Source of the DNA: Blasia pusilla
Lineage: Eukaryota; Marchantiophyta; Marchantiopsida; Blasiales
Reading direction: 5' to 3'
Length of the DNA stretch: 64,000 nt
NCBI GenBank assembly: GCA_050084515.1
Contig: CM114273.1
Span: 10,168,001 to 10,232,000, forward strand
The notes under the pieces were generated by a model, which searched no databases, was not told where the DNA came from, and saw nothing but the letters and a program-made list of their open reading frames with translations. The position numbers were made by a program, and so were the translations under genes. This document shows, piece by piece, positions 37,150 through 50,635 of the stretch (within the stretch, counting starts at the first letter, position 1; the number at the start of each line of letters is the position of its first letter).

Positions 37150-39045
37150 GGCGCTCCTGCAGCAGCATCCACGGGAGACTGGACACAAGTACACAGAAAA
37201 GGATGCCTTATGATGTCCCTAACATGGGAAGGAAATCGCCTTTAACCGCAGACGTCCATCGTACGTGAAGAACTCCCCCAAGACGAGCCGAGACTCCGAG
37301 AGGGATGGATTACAGTGGATTGCGACTAGCAGTCATATCACTCGACGTTATGTTTTAGTCAATCAAAAACTACATCCCTGTGCTGCGTCGTATAAAAATT
37401 ACCAAGGTATTCCTTAACCACAGGCATACGAAACCTCCGTATTGGTATGATATACTGGACCTACGTAGGCGGCCGCACTTCCCAAACTCTCCTCGTCGTG
37501 CCCTACCTCAGCATCTTCCCATGAGTTTATAGTGGTCGACCGCATCGCTGCAGCGACCACACAGCCACATGTGTTTTCATCATCATCCCCACTTTGGGTT
37601 CTTTCAATGGTTCTGTGACGGGAAGGTGTGGAGTTTCCAGAGAATTAATTCTCATTCACCTAGAAATATAAGTATAAGGTCTTCTATAAATTGTTTGGGT
37701 CTCTTATCTAAAGCAATTGGAACATGGCGCGGTTCAAAGAAGTTATTTATCTCGTACGGTATGAGACAATGAGGCATAGCCTTTTCGGGGGGCCTGAAGT
37801 TCAATGAACTCAATTTTCTCGTTCTTCCACCGAGTGAACTTTCCAGCCACCCAAACTCTCACAATTTAAGGTTTACCTTTCATGAGACTCATGTGTTCAT
37901 GCAATCCTAAACCCTCCGCGAGTCCGCATACACTTTTACATACAAGTAATGTTGTTGACTAGCTTCATAAAAAATAGTAAAAAATGGTGAGACCAGCGGT
38001 AATTTTGTGACAAAATCTATCGATTTTTCCCGCTTTTATATCCTATGCACTCCAATTCCATTTCCAACGAGTTTTCTTTAACGAACCCACCAATTGCTGA
38101 ATTTCACCTCTGCTATAAACAACTGTTCACGCCGTCGAGATCCAATCCTGCTACGACTGCAATTCTTATGGGCTCGTATGGTCCTCACATTTGTGGGCGC
38201 TTGTGCTATGGTGTTAGCCAAGTCCTGCTCCGCTTCCGCTCCTCCGTCCTTCATCCATCCTACATTCCATGTTCTCGTTTCGTTTCATTTCCCCCCTCCC
38301 ACGAATCCCTCCTAAATTCCATGATTTCATTTCTTTCAATTTCCGCCCCTCCGCTTTACTCGATATTTGGAAAGAGAACAGTGCATTGACTAGTTGGTCA
38401 CCTTCCCAAACATGTTTATGTGCATGTCCCGCAATCTTCACCCAACGGACTTCCAAGCTCTTCTGGGGACAAGCAAACACGCACTGGAGATTGCAGATAG
38501 TACACCTCAAATGGTTCCATTGGACGATCGAGATAGCAGTTGAGAAATCCTAGACTGTTCGGCGTTGCGCTCCTGTTGTGGTAGTGTAATGCACCGTTGA
38601 CGAGGCATAATGTGAAAGGACCAGACAATCTGACTCATAAGATTTGGCCCTCTACCCCCTCTACTTTAGTGCTATGTACTGTAGGCATTCTGGGGGATTT
38701 GTCTCTTTTTTCTTCCCCTTTTCCTTTCCGGAGCGGATTTCAATTAATTATTATTATTATTATTAAGTAAGCCCCACTCACCACTGGTTGGTAGTGAAGT
38801 GTGATCCGCACGTGTTCGCCCTGGCGCTCGTCACAGTGATCGACGGTTGGTGGTGAATCTGGTGATCTCATTCGCTCCGATGTCTTTTCTGATAATTAAA
38901 CTACAATGAAACATGTTTTATCATCATAATAATAAAACAAGGCAAGCTGGCCTTCGATAAAGGAACATCACTCGCTCTGTAGGAAAAGTAAAGAAATGGA
39001 TCTTACAACTTTTACCTCGTTCCGACCACCAGCTCAACGCCCATT
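37150..39045. other. no recognisable gene
   Basis: About 1.9 kb of unique-looking sequence. Open stretches of up to 114 codons occur on both strands, overlap each other and carry no domain I recognise. A short ATT microsatellite is at 38747–38766. Confidence 0.45.
38747..38766 (+). repeat. (ATT)n microsatellite
   Basis: Six to seven ATT units in a row (AATTATTATTATTATTATTA). Confidence 0.85.
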
Positions 39046-39385
39046 TCGTAGGACGCGTGGATATAACGGGCAGACTGGGCCCCAAGCGAGAGCTGCGCGG
39101 TTCGAAACCTGCACGTGGTTTCCAGGGATGTAGCCACGAAGGTACGCTCTTAGCCTTTAGGGCTGAAAGGAATTCCACCCTTCAGGGTCGTGGGAGTGTG
39201 GGACTCTCCGTCCTTAATCACAATCTAGTGGTCCCGACTCCCGGCCCTCATGTCTGTACGCTAGGGTACGTCTGTAGAAACTCTCTGCCAGCCCATCCTG
39301 GCTTCCCCTTTCCAGCTACGGGCGCCGGAAGGACTAAGTTAAGGGAATTTTTGACACAATCTAAACATGGAAAGAAGGTTGCAAA
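39045..39385 (+). repeat. possible pol III-derived (SINE-like) repeat
   Basis: GGTTCGAAACC at 39099–39109 is a perfect match to the tRNA B-box consensus (GGTTCGANNCC). About 40 bp upstream, TGGATATAACGGG (from 39058) is a loose A-box candidate, giving roughly the right A–B spacing. The sequence does not fold into a credible complete tRNA. Following DNA to about 39385 is non-coding. This fits a decayed tRNA-derived SINE; without further copies it is only a candidate. Confidence 0.4.
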
Positions 39386-39399
39386 GGAATAAATCACTT

Positions 39400-42045
39400 T
39401 ATCCTGTGAAGCCACTTTTCTCGACGAGGAATAAGGGTGACTTGGTGGGGCACGGGATTTGTACTTTTCTGTTGGAATGTTCAATTCGCTATGCAATAAC
39501 GCTGTTTTCTAAAAAAATAAAACGTGGAGATTCTCAAATGTGATAAATAAATACCATAAATGATTATTTAAGTGAAGTTAATCGGCCATTGTCCACATGT
39601 TCCTAGGCTTTGCTAGAGTGAGAGTAACCTCATGGTCCGAAATTTGAAAAAGTGCCACGAACATGGGGGAAAATGCCTTGGTTTACTCGCATCAAGGTCC
39701 ATGCGACTCACGCTTCGATCCCATGCCTTCAACCACATTAATAATTTACACTATGTGAGAATTTCCTCGAACTGGCCCGATACCACGTGGACGAAATCGA
39801 GACTCAGAATGGACCAATCGACATCGTCAACATAGAATTATATCTCTTCTATTGTTGGTTAGGGTCACTCAAAGGAGTGTTGCATGCCATTACGGCGAGC
39901 CGTCGCATGAGTAGCAACACTCCGTTGCAGCTCATGCATCGCAATCCTCGAGTCTTCACGGGAGCGAGTTTACCTAGTTATGGAAAATCTTCAACAAATT
40001 GCGGTTTCTAATAAAGTTTTCAAGTGAAATTTTTCCCTTTTCCCACTAATTTTAAGGAAAGCTTTTTTTTCGTATATCAAGAGTATAATTATCAAATTTA
40101 TGTTGCACCATTGTTTATAGTATTTGGTGAAAATGAAATTTTACTATAAAAATTGGGATGAAAATTTTGAAATGTCAGATTTTGAAATGGGTTGGGGTGT
40201 TACACTACGACAAACATAAGCTTGCACCACATTATGAAAATAACTTTATGTTTTCTAAGAGGGAAAAAAATACATGAATCAATATACTTTTGAGGGAGCA
40301 GTTTTTTACAATTGCTCTTCTGTTTGACGCGTCACAAATACTTTTGGTCATCTTAAATACTTTTGACATCTTATTTTTCCTAGATTCACTCATTCTTGTA
40401 TGACATTATTTAGAGAGAAAACATTAAAATAGTATAAGATGTTCTTAACAATGAATGATTTTACAAATTCCCAAAATATGGATAATTTAGCAAGTTTTTC
40501 CATGTGCATCCTTGCATAACAAGGAAGCACATGGAATCTTGTCAAAATGTAAATAAATATTCTAAAATATTCATACTTTTATGAAAAATAAGAAAATTAT
40601 TATTTGAAATTATTCCATTTATTTATGGGTTTCTTGTCAAATTGAGCTATGATTAATTTTTATTCTTCTATTTTTCATGTTAAGGGATTTTTTTCCTATT
40701 TATCCATTTTTTTCATCGACTTATCATTTGTAACGGATTTTGGGAACTATTCTTATTGTTTTGTGGATATTTTATTATATGTATCCATAGTCTTTTTTTA
40801 TCTTCAATTTCTCCATTTAATAATCCTTGTATGATATTGTCTTAAGAGAAAAAAAAATCACTATCAAAATATTTGTTTTACAAGATAATCTTTTAGCAAT
40901 CCCAAGAATAATAATCACATTTGGCAACATTTCCAGAAAAAAACTGGTAAATTTAATATACTAAGAAAATATTAAGAAGAGAAAAACCAATGAAGAAAAG
41001 GGAACCTTGGAAAAAAAGTAATCAATCTAATTTTTAGTGAGTAAATGAAAATAGCACAAATCATTAAATAATAAATTTTCCATTACTTCATCACTTCCCC
41101 ACCAAATTGAACATTCTTTTCAATTCTACTAACTTTTTCTGCATTTCAATCTACACTTTTTGTCCCTTCTATGTTGAATTTTTCTTCATGACCTTATGTT
41201 TTATTAAGAGTTATAGGAAAATTTATTATGTGTTTTGTTGGAGGTGTTTTGTAATTATGATGTAAGCATAGTTTGTTCCCATCTCTTCTCTATTCACAAG
41301 TCATTGAATGACATTATTTCAGAGGATAAAATAGATAATATTTTGAAAATTTTTCAACATATCCAATTGGAAATTAGAAAAATACTAATAATTCTAAAAA
41401 TAAAATCATATGCAACGCAATGATCAATGGGCCACTTGGAAAGAGTCAAATAATTTGAAAAAAATTACTGTAATTTCAAAAAATATAGATTTATGTCTAT
41501 GTTAGTTCTTTTTATGAATAGGATTATGTTTTCAATGTTACTTTCCAAAATAATCTTAAAAACCACCATCACAACCAAACTTGAAAAAAAAAACTAGAAA
41601 CACTTTGAATATTTGAGTGCAAAAGAAATGGAGGTATTCACACTTTTTTAATGACAAAGAGGTCATTATACATCTCAAAAAATTTGATATCAAACTACAA
41701 GACATTTTTGGTACGAGAATTCTCGTCAATTTTTCTCCTAACTACATTTGAAGAACAAGACCTAATGACGCTATCACGTGGCACTAGTGTCATCCTATCT
41801 ACATCTTGATGTTCATGATCAATTAATGCAGTCCTCCAATCAGAAAGTTCCACTAATTGACTGAATGTGATCCTCCATATCTAAATCAATAGGTGGATAT
41901 ACCCTTGAGCTATGAATACCCATAGTACCATACCATCTTTGTCAACATACTTGGAAATTTGTGCTCGACCTTAGTGCAGAAATGATGTAGAGTCCATACT
42001 CTACTTCCCCTAGCTTCACCTCAAAGCTCCCCTGACCTTGGGCTT
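39400..42045. other. AT-rich gene-free tract
   Basis: From about 40020 to 41760 the sequence is very AT-rich with long A and T runs and only short chance open frames. 39400–40020 is more balanced but has no recognisable gene. No tRNA or known element seen. Confidence 0.6.
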
Positions 42046-42049
42046 TGCA

Positions 42050-42985
42050 AGCGTAAGACTTAGTTGGAAACTTGGAGTCCCGAAGACTCAACCAATTATG
42101 CGTTCTGTAGGTAGACTAGAAGACACCAAGTGCTAATCGGGTTGAGTCTTCCCAGGTGCATAGGGCTTCTCGAAGAAGACTATTCCCTAAGCCTTGACCA
42201 ATATCCCCAAGTTGCTCGCCTAGATCCGAGCGCGTCAATTAATTCCTCAACGTACGTTCCTTAACTCAAACCTGAAACAGGGTCAAACACGCATCACGGT
42301 CAGTTCCTAGTTCAAGGGCTTAAGCGGGTAGAGAGGGAGAGTGCCATCCCTCCCTATGGGTACTTTTGGAATTCTCCTGAGGGACCCCACATTCCCCATT
42401 GTTCTCCTTTGGCCCTTGATTTTGGCCCTCAATCCAAACATGGTTCATGACTCACGGACCAATATTTGCTTAGTTATCCATCAAGATGGGTTGGCGAAGG
42501 ATTCTTGCAGCTTATGCACTCTCGGCTCTCCAAATGCATCTAGGAGCTCAATCCCACATTTCATGTATCTTATGGCTAGTGCCCTCGATCTTGACTCCCC
42601 ATTGGGTGTCTCGTGGTTGTCTTGCCACCCTTTGGTTTCATGACTCTTCTTGATGCGTCTCGCCCATCTTCACTAGTCACGCGTTCCTCGCTTCTTGCCC
42701 TTGACTTGGCACTTGGCTCCATGATCTAAAACCTTTCTTACCTTGGCTTTTTCCCCACGAGTAGCTACACCCCTTTCTTGCCTTAGGCTAGTTACAAGAC
42801 ACGTGCGCATCTCACCTTCTAGCTTTAGTCCCTCGGGTAGTTTCTTCACCCTTCCTAGTCTCGCGACTAGCTATTCTAGATTGAAAATTTGATGGGTCGC
42901 ACCAAGGTCTTTCCTCCTTGGACCCGAAATCATGACTCGCTTCCTGAGTCCCTCTCTAGTATGGGCGCCACAGACTTAGCTATTT
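42050..42985 (+). repeat. left arm of a large inverted repeat
   Basis: 42050–42360 is similar to the reverse complement of about 47435–47745, and 42655–42985 to the reverse complement of about 46470–46755. Matching blocks include TACCCGCT[T/C]AAGCCCT, GATGCGTGTTTG, and GGAGGAAAGACCTTGGT read on the opposite strand. The middle (42360–42655) does not match and is shorter than its counterpart. Non-coding. The arm could be one repeat copy of an opposite-oriented pair or a long terminal inverted repeat. Confidence 0.7.
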
Positions 42986-43598
42986 GGCGACGAGAAATGC
43001 CTCCCTTCAATCTGTAAGTAGTTGGATATACATCCTCAAAAGATAACCTATATACTTGGGGGGATCACTATATGAAAGGCTTTACATCACTTGCAATGTT
43101 TTAGGGTCTAGAACCCCTAACTTATAAGTGATTTTATTGGCTCAGCCTTATGTACTTTAAAAGCCTTGAAATAAAAGAAAAGGCATTGAAAGGCTTGTAC
43201 CTATTTATCATTTTTTGTACCCCTAAAATTCTTTAAGTAAAGCAACCACTTGAAATAATTAGGGCCTTGAAATAAAATTAAAGGCATTAAACATCATATA
43301 GTTAATTTTTTCCAGCTTTAAGACATTGAACATCATATAGCATTCACTTGGTACAAATCATAGACCATGAACTTATAGATGCGATGAGTGTCATTTCCAA
43401 CATAATATCTCTACATGAATTTTCTTTTTTTTCAAGTATGGTAAGATACTAGAATCCATGGATAGGAATTAAATAAAAAAATATGGCAATGTCTTATTGA
43501 AAGGTGTTTCTATCTATCTTGATTCACATAGCTTTTTTTTGCAACACTGTGAACTTAATACAATGTGAATTACACCTCCCTAATTGCATTCCTTGCAC

Positions 43599-43665
43599 TA
43601 TGACAGAGGGGAATTGAACCCCTAATTGAGCATGAAATTCAATCAACCAATCTGCCATCACCTTA
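43599..43665 (-). tRNA. degenerate tRNA-like sequence
   Basis: Read on −, the segment has an A-box-like D-arm (TGGCAGATTGGTTG), a weak anticodon arm (ATTGA…TCAAT) and a perfect T-arm with 5-bp stem AGGGG/CCCCT around TTCAATT, which includes the B box GGTTCAATTCC. The 3' end CTGTCATA pairs only partly with the 5' end. At about 66 nt it lacks a normal variable loop, so it is more likely a decayed tRNA or SINE head than a working gene. The anticodon cannot be assigned (loop TTTCATG). Confidence 0.4.
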
Positions 43666-45040
43666 GCCTACTTCCTCCCACTATCCTACTTACAAATCAA
43701 TAGTGTCAACTATACTCTAAGCATAACCCAAAGAAGGAGCTGAATCCAACATATCTCAAACACAAACAATTGACCAAGATCAACTCCCACTATAAATATA
43801 TGTAGTCAAAGTTAGTAAGTCAATTGAATCTAGTATATAATCTTGTATATCTTATTTCATTGTTAAGTTCACGTTAGAAATCACCGTCTCAATATCAATC
43901 CATTGCTTATCTATTGTATCACAAGCAAGATTTGTTGTTAGGAGAAGACTTGTGCCAATTCCACATAACACAACATATGATTCCCTTCTTTCTAAGAGTA
44001 GATACGGGCATGTCCAAAAAATCCAAGGCCCGACAACATCTTGACCTATCTCAATTATTCTTTTGAATCAAAGATACAATACATCCCAACCAATAATCAT
44101 TTTTCGCAACTCTTGTCTCTACAACAAGATGTGTCTCTTTTCCCTTCCTTTTCTTTGACTTTGTTGACCTTGTGGAAGAGCCAATGTCTGCAGCATATTC
44201 AAACATAATTGCTATATCACCACCAACATCAACCAAACAAGTTTGTCAGTTAGGATCACGTTCTTTCTCCTTGCTAGTAGTAAAATATGTCATATTCGAG
44301 CTAGTTTTTCTTTGACATGAAAGGATTACAAGAAAATTGACTTACAAGGATAGATTTATAAATAACCTTCCCCTCATAAGTTACAATAGGCATTGCTACA
44401 TGCCAAATCACCACACTTGTCAATTATGCTTGAGCGGATAGGAATATATGCCTTCGTGTCCTAATGTCTCCATATCAATGGATTTCAGGTTAGTCTTGAC
44501 ATCTATCACTTTGTTTTCTTTTGTGAAAGGCACACTCATATCACAACTATCCTCTACAACCCAAGAATCATTATGATTCAAATCTTCTTTATGGTCCTCA
44601 AAATCTCAAAACTCGGTACTTTGTTACTCAAGTATTGGAAGCCCTATTGTGGATCGGTGGTCTTCATAGTCTTCAACGTCATCATATGACATCTTGTATG
44701 ATATTTCTTTTCTAATTGGAGTGGTGTCTTGTGACCATGTCTTAGCCTCCACATCTTAAGGATCTACACCATAACCTCCAAATTTGGAAAAATCAAAATA
44801 TCTTACATGCTCATATTATACAAGTTTGCAAGTCATGCGAAATAGAGAAGAAAATGTCGATGTAATATGCAGAAATCTCAAGTTATAGGTTAGTCCCAAT
44901 GCTTCTATCATGGCGAACATCTAAGCACTCAAAGATCTGGTGTAGATAGGCTTCCACTCTCTTGGATACTATTTTGTCTGTGAGTTCTATTCTCATCATC
45001 CTAGTTCAAGCCATGATCTTCAATTTTACAATGGTTATAA

Positions 45041-45687
45041 TGTCGTGCGCATAGACATCGCTACACAACATACATCACTATCAACAAACATGGCATCCAA
45101 ACAACGAGACGAGAAGTACAAAAAGTATCTCCAATAAATCAATCAAATCTCTCTCACTCCTTCATTATCTCTTTTTAAATCAATGAAATCTCACATCAAC
45201 ATCTCATACCAAGCTCTCCATGGTGTGCACTCTCTCTCTCATATCAAACCAAACCCACTTTCCTAATGAGAGGCTTGGGTTACACACACAAGGCAAGGAA
45301 GACCATAGCTCCGCCGCCTCATGCCAAGAGGTTCAACAAAGAGAGAATGAGCTCTCAATCTCTCTCTCTTGGAGGTATACCCCCTTCCCTCTCCCAAGCT
45401 CTCTCCTCAGTAGCCTATGCTCGCAGGTCACCTCCTTGGCTCTTGAACTGCTGTAGCGAGTCAAGGGCCACTTCCTAAAGTGGAAAGACAACTATACCAC
45501 AAATGGTAACTTACCTGAAATAATAAGTTCCTCATTATGGCTCCAAATGAGCCAAAATGTAGGGGAAACCTGCTCTCACAGGTAACCTGTGGCCTCTACA
45601 GGTCATCCTCAACCTCATGGGGTAGTCCTCTAGTATCTGTGAAGGCACTTTACTAGAACTCGCCAATATATCCTAAAAGTCGTGACA
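45041..45687 (+). repeat. LTR-like repeat, copy A
   Basis: About 647 bp starting TGTCGTGCGCATAGACATCG and ending CGTGACA, so TG…CA ends. Both ends and several interior blocks (CATCGCTACACAACATACATC; GTAGCCTATGCTCGCAGGTCA; ATCCTCAACCTCAT) match copy C at 58113–58731, and its reverse complement resembles copy B. ATAA flanks both sides (45037–45040 and 45688–45691), a possible target duplication. No coding sequence. Confidence 0.6.
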
Positions 45688-46469
45688 ATAAACAAATGTC
45701 ACGTAGGACAACGATTCATGTTGATCACTTGAAACTAGTATGGAAATACATTTTCCCAATCGGTTAATAGCCTTCTTACCATGTTGGGATGGGTCTTGGT
45801 CTCCAAAGCCATACAACTCTCCATTTTGAAGAATGGACATGGAGTACTTACAATTTTATCATCCCCTTCATTACCTTCCCCGACAAGTACTTCCAAGCCA
45901 AAAGAGCATGTATGTTCTTTTAAGGGACCACAAAAACCAATCACAGTGTCATATTTAAGCCAATCAAAGTGTCATATTTAAGCCCGATATTCCTTTATAT
46001 ATAGATTTAAACACTTCTTGTTCTTTCTTTTATCCTTGTTTCATCCTCAACCAATATTACAAGCACATCCCCATCAATTCCAAGGAGATGTTTTGATGCC
46101 AACAGTACTCAACAGATCTCTTGGAATATCTCTTTTTGTAGCCCAACTCTAAAGGGTAGTAGTTTTTCCATGTTGTGTTGCAAGGTCCTTCAAGGCCCTC
46201 CCAAAATTTCCTTAAAGCAATGAGCAACTTGCTGGCCCCTAAATTGGAATATGGCTTGGGAAAAGGCTTTGGTTATCTTACTATAATGATAACCCTTGCC
46301 CACTCTTTTCAGATTCTTAACCACATCTTTGAAAAAATCCCACAACCCCTCCTTACAACCAAATGCCCCAATCCCTATGTCCATTTACTATATTCTTTAG
46401 AAACCATCTCAAATCTTTCCTATTTGCAGCTACTCCTAACCGTCACGAATAGCTAAGTGTATGGCACTC

Positions 46470-47745
46470 ACACTAGCGGGGACACGAGAAGCGAGTCATG
46501 ATTGCAAGTCAAAGGAGGAAAGACCTTGGTATAACCCACCAAAGTTGCAACTCAAACTAGCTATTCATGAGACTAGTAAGGGCGGATGAACAAGTTGTAG
46601 GACCAACACTAGGCAAGACATCCATATATCTTGTGACTAGCCTTAGGTGATAAAGGGGCATATCTACTCCTAGGGAAAAAGCGAAGGAAAATAATGTTCG
46701 AGACCTTGGAGCCTAACACCAACTAAAGGGCAAGAAGCGAGGAACACCTTAGTAGTTGTAATATACAAGAGTTTTAATTTTACATTTGTTTATTGAGTTT
46801 AATCCCCAAGAGGATCATTGTTTGGTGAAAAGAGAGTTCAAAATTACAGTTCTCTTGCAATAGTTGTATTTAGGTGTGAATAATTTAGATTCAATGTCTT
46901 ATCAAAGTCTTTGAATATTTCTTAGTACCAAGATTTCTTTTCTCAATTCTCTCTAGTGGAGTTGGCATCACGCTCAGGTAGATTTCCTCTCGACATCAAG
47001 AAACCTCACAGAGATCTCAACAAGGAAGCTGGCTTTTCCTACTTTCAGAACTCAATCCATCTTGGCAGGTTACTCTATGTCAAACAAATTTTCCTACAAC
47101 TCCATGTTCATTATTCCATTAATGAGAAAGGCTCGCATGATTGACTCTTCACTCTGCAGACCCAAAAAGAATACTCAGACATAAGCATCGCACATCAAAA
47201 TGAAGAAATGAGTGCTTTACTACTCCATCAAGAATGAGAAAGCTTCAAAGTGTATACAATCGTGAGAGGGTACTACTCCCTTGCTCCGACCATTCCTACA
47301 GCATAAGGACTTCGTGAAAGAATGATGATGATAGCTACTTTCATGCTTCTTAAATACTCTCTGAAGTAGAAATGTTCCAAAGATTCGAAGTGCTCTTTTC
47401 TTTTCCTACGATTCTTGTGAATCCGCTGATCGTAGGAGGGGAGAAACTCTCCCTCCCTACCCGCTCAAGCCCTCGAACCAAGAACTAATAATGATGCGTG
47501 TTTGGCCATGTTTAAGGCTTGAGCTAAGGAATACAACTTGAGGAATTAATAGCTGCACTCTCCTTTACATCATAAACTTGGGGAGCTTTTTTCGAGGCTT
47601 GGGGAAGAGGATTCCTAGGGAGACGCTCTGTACTTGGGGAGACTCGACCCAAATTAGCGCTTGGTGGCTTCTCAACTACCTACACACCGCGAAATCGGTT
47701 CAGTCTTTGAGACTCAATGTACGTCTTCCGATTGCAAAGCTCAAG
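46470..47745 (-). repeat. right arm of a large inverted repeat
   Basis: Inverted partner of 42050–42985. Its outer blocks (46470–46755 and 47435–47745) match; the middle 680 bp (46756–47434) have no match in the left arm and look like an insertion or a region lost from the left arm. Non-coding. Confidence 0.7.
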
Positions 47746-50029
47746 ATTGTGAGCGAGATAAAGTAGATGACAAACTCTACGGTACTAGCATATCTTCTAG
47801 CTTCTTTTTCATAATACCCAAGGCACAAATCCTATGTGATTTTTGTGCCAAAAGCCAATGTTCTCTCCAAAATCGAATGTTCAACTTTGTCACATGCTCT
47901 CTCAACTCTTTCTTCGTCAAAGTACTTCATGGACTTCTCTCCCTGAGTTGTCTTGCCTCCTCTATGAACTAAAGCTTCCACTTCCCTTTGCACTTGACCA
48001 AAAAATTATTCTCTTGCTTAATGAGTCACAATTACTAGAAGTAAGGGTCTCAAACCTATCCCCATTACTTCTTAGTGTGCAGCAAAGCGTCTGCTTAAAA
48101 TAACCTTATATACTTACTACTTAGGTTGAACACTTGCGCATATGTGGTTAGCTTATTGTCCCAAAAAGTTCCTTTTTTAATCATCCAATATGGCCTTCAC
48201 ATCCATCAACTCTCCTCTCCATGCGATGTTTAACTCCCAAAAGCCCCCCAAAAAGCAAACTTAGTCCAAGATCAATGGAGGAAGAAACCCCACCTTTTCC
48301 TAAACTGCTCCCTTCCTTGAAGCCATCAAGATTAAAGAACTTGGTAAGGGAATTTTGATACGAAAATTCCTCTTCCTCTTAAAGAACTTGGTAAGGGAAT
48401 TTAGGATTCCTCTTCTTTGGTCTTCTCTTCTTCCTAGATCTCAATGCAAGTTAGGCAATGATCTCTCTAATGTTAAAGGCATCCACGTGACAACCACTAA
48501 TTGAGTGTTGTAACAGATTATGCTCCAAATTGGCCTTTTGTGGGCACTTGTACATGTCTATATGCAACTTGACACATATTATACATTATATCTTAAATAG
48601 GTATGAACTCTGAGAAAATTGCACATGAGTGGTAGATGATGTCACAAGGAGCATTGTTGCCTCACCCCCAACCTCTACATTCACTCTTAAGGTTGTTGAG
48701 ATGCTTTGTCTTGAAATTGCTTGAAAATTTTGTAATTGAGTTTAAAACCTAATATTTAGTTGCATTCCCATAAGTCTCCTGACACTCTAAGCACACTAGA
48801 TGTCCTCAAACATCTTGCCCCTCATCCAAGTCTCTACTCTCCACTTATGCTTATTGTATCCTTGTCGCTTTACCCAGTCTTTAAGTTTGTTCCACTCATC
48901 ATTCAACTTTTTGATGCCACCTCAAACATAAAGTGTGACTTGAATGATCAAGTGATAGACAATGTGTTAACTACTTCCTCGATCATGGTTGTGGCTTATG
49001 TATATGTAGTAGAGAGTGTAATTGTGTCTTCTATGATAGATATAGTGGCTATAGATAAGTGAGAGGACACATTCATGACACTCCCTATAGACCCAAAGTC
49101 TTGTTGTGCAATCAAAAATACCTTTCCTTGAAGTTCACTGACCTCAATTAGGTTCTTAAGAGGATGTCAAACTCTAGCAGGTATCTTGTCATCCCAAGAA
49201 TCAAAATCAAAGTCGATTTCCCTAGCACATCTTATGTGAAAGTCAGCTAGTGTATGTCCTTATTTGAAAAAAAAACATACAAATTGGCACATCACCCTTC
49301 CATTTATCCCCCTTTTCTATCAATCTCACTCAGTTGGAATAAGGGTTTGCCATTTTCATAAGGCAAGACAAGAATTCAGACTATCATATATGGAGTTGAA
49401 CTTATCATGTATCATAAGAATAAAAAGCGGAGGCCACAAATCCAAAATTCTTGTGCATATATTCCAATAATAAACTTCATACAAAGCATTGAAGAAGTTT
49501 ACTCATTCCAACCAAAACACTCTATCCATTTCATTAAAATCCAACCAAAACATCCATTCAACATTAGTTTTAGTTTTGAGTGTGAAGTTGTCTAGAACAT
49601 GAACACATTGGAAGATTTGAGCAAAATCCTACATGTGATCATGTGATAAGACAAAGGTCTCATGTGCTTGCCTCTATGGACCTAAAACATGTAATCATAT
49701 TCATTAATTAAACCTAGTAGATATGATGATGATCTGCAAGGCCTAGTAAGGGGAAAATTGGATGATCAAGGCAATAGATCATCCATCGGGTCTCATTACG
49801 TGCAGAATAATGTCAAGATTCTCTACCATGTGCAAAACCTTCCTTCTTACTTGTTGCTAAGAAACCCAAGTACCATATCTTGGGTCAAACATCTCAAAAT
49901 TGGACAACATTTGCTATATGTTGGCCGCGATGGAGCATGTTGCATGCAACATATGTATGAAGTGAGCAAGATTGCACATCAAGAACATTGTTTTGGGCGA
50001 TTTTCTAATTTTGATCGTTGTTTGTTAGA
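47746..50029. other. no recognisable gene
   Basis: Repeat-like, moderately AT-rich DNA. Open stretches up to about 103 codons are present on + but have no recognisable domain and no conserved motif. Confidence 0.45.
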
Positions 50030-50463
50030 TGACTCGTTGACTGGTTCAATGGTCACATGATAACTTGTGTACGCAGGTTGTCGTTTGGAGGCTATTTTTT
50101 GGGAAGAACCTTTTGGCTCTTCCCAAGGCTCCAAGAGAACATAAGAGAGATGGATTTCCCAACCATCTTTCTCATGTTGGGCCTTAGGAGAACCCCTCTT
50201 GTTGTGTGTGTAGTAGGCACTAGGACTTCGGATTCCTTTCTAGCAGAGGATACATGTGGCTTGATATGCCGATCTAGATTCGAGTGTGGAGTTGCCCATG
50301 TGAGCCTTTTTTACTCTAATTTTATTGTGTGGTCTCCATGTATATGTGTGAGTATATTCCATTTATGAGTGCATCAACATGTGTGTTGGGACGATCGGAG
50401 TTATGTGGTGTGTAGATGTGACCAGAAATGTGGATTGTGTAGCAATGTATATTTCTACGACGA
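50030..50463 (-). repeat. LTR-like repeat, copy B (inverted)
   Basis: Reads as an imperfect reverse complement of copy C (58113–58731). Shared blocks include TTTTGGCTCTTCC, CCATCTTTCTCATGTTGGGCC, TATGCCGAT[C/G]TAGATT and TCTCCATGTATATGT. The right end near 50463 is comparable with the start of copies A and C; the left end is uncertain and may extend towards 49800. Confidence 0.6.
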
Positions 50464-50635
50464 GGAGGACGGAACAAGTAGAATTACTATTCAATCACAT
50501 CAAACACTTGTGCTCAAGGAATTGGAGAAATTCTTGAAGTAGATGTCTATCCCTCTGCTAGAGAAGCTTATATTATTAAAAAAAAAAATACAATGCAGTG
50601 GCCATAGAAAAGGTTGCATATGGAAAAAGTCCGTG

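Larger units (their letters stand above)
42986..46469. other. core between the inverted arms
   Basis: About 3.5 kb. It contains a tRNA-like sequence on − (43599–43665) and an LTR-like repeat (45041–45687). Elsewhere I see only short open frames without domains, e.g. one on − at 44051–44236 rich in K/R/S. No transposase was recognised, so the arms cannot be tied to a DNA-transposon superfamily. Confidence 0.45.

Noticed and set aside
38924-39178. 84-codon minus frame with a GFEPRSSRLGPSLP-like peptide
   Set aside because: This is the translation of the B-box (tRNA-like) region; such peptides are common artefacts of SINE sequence.
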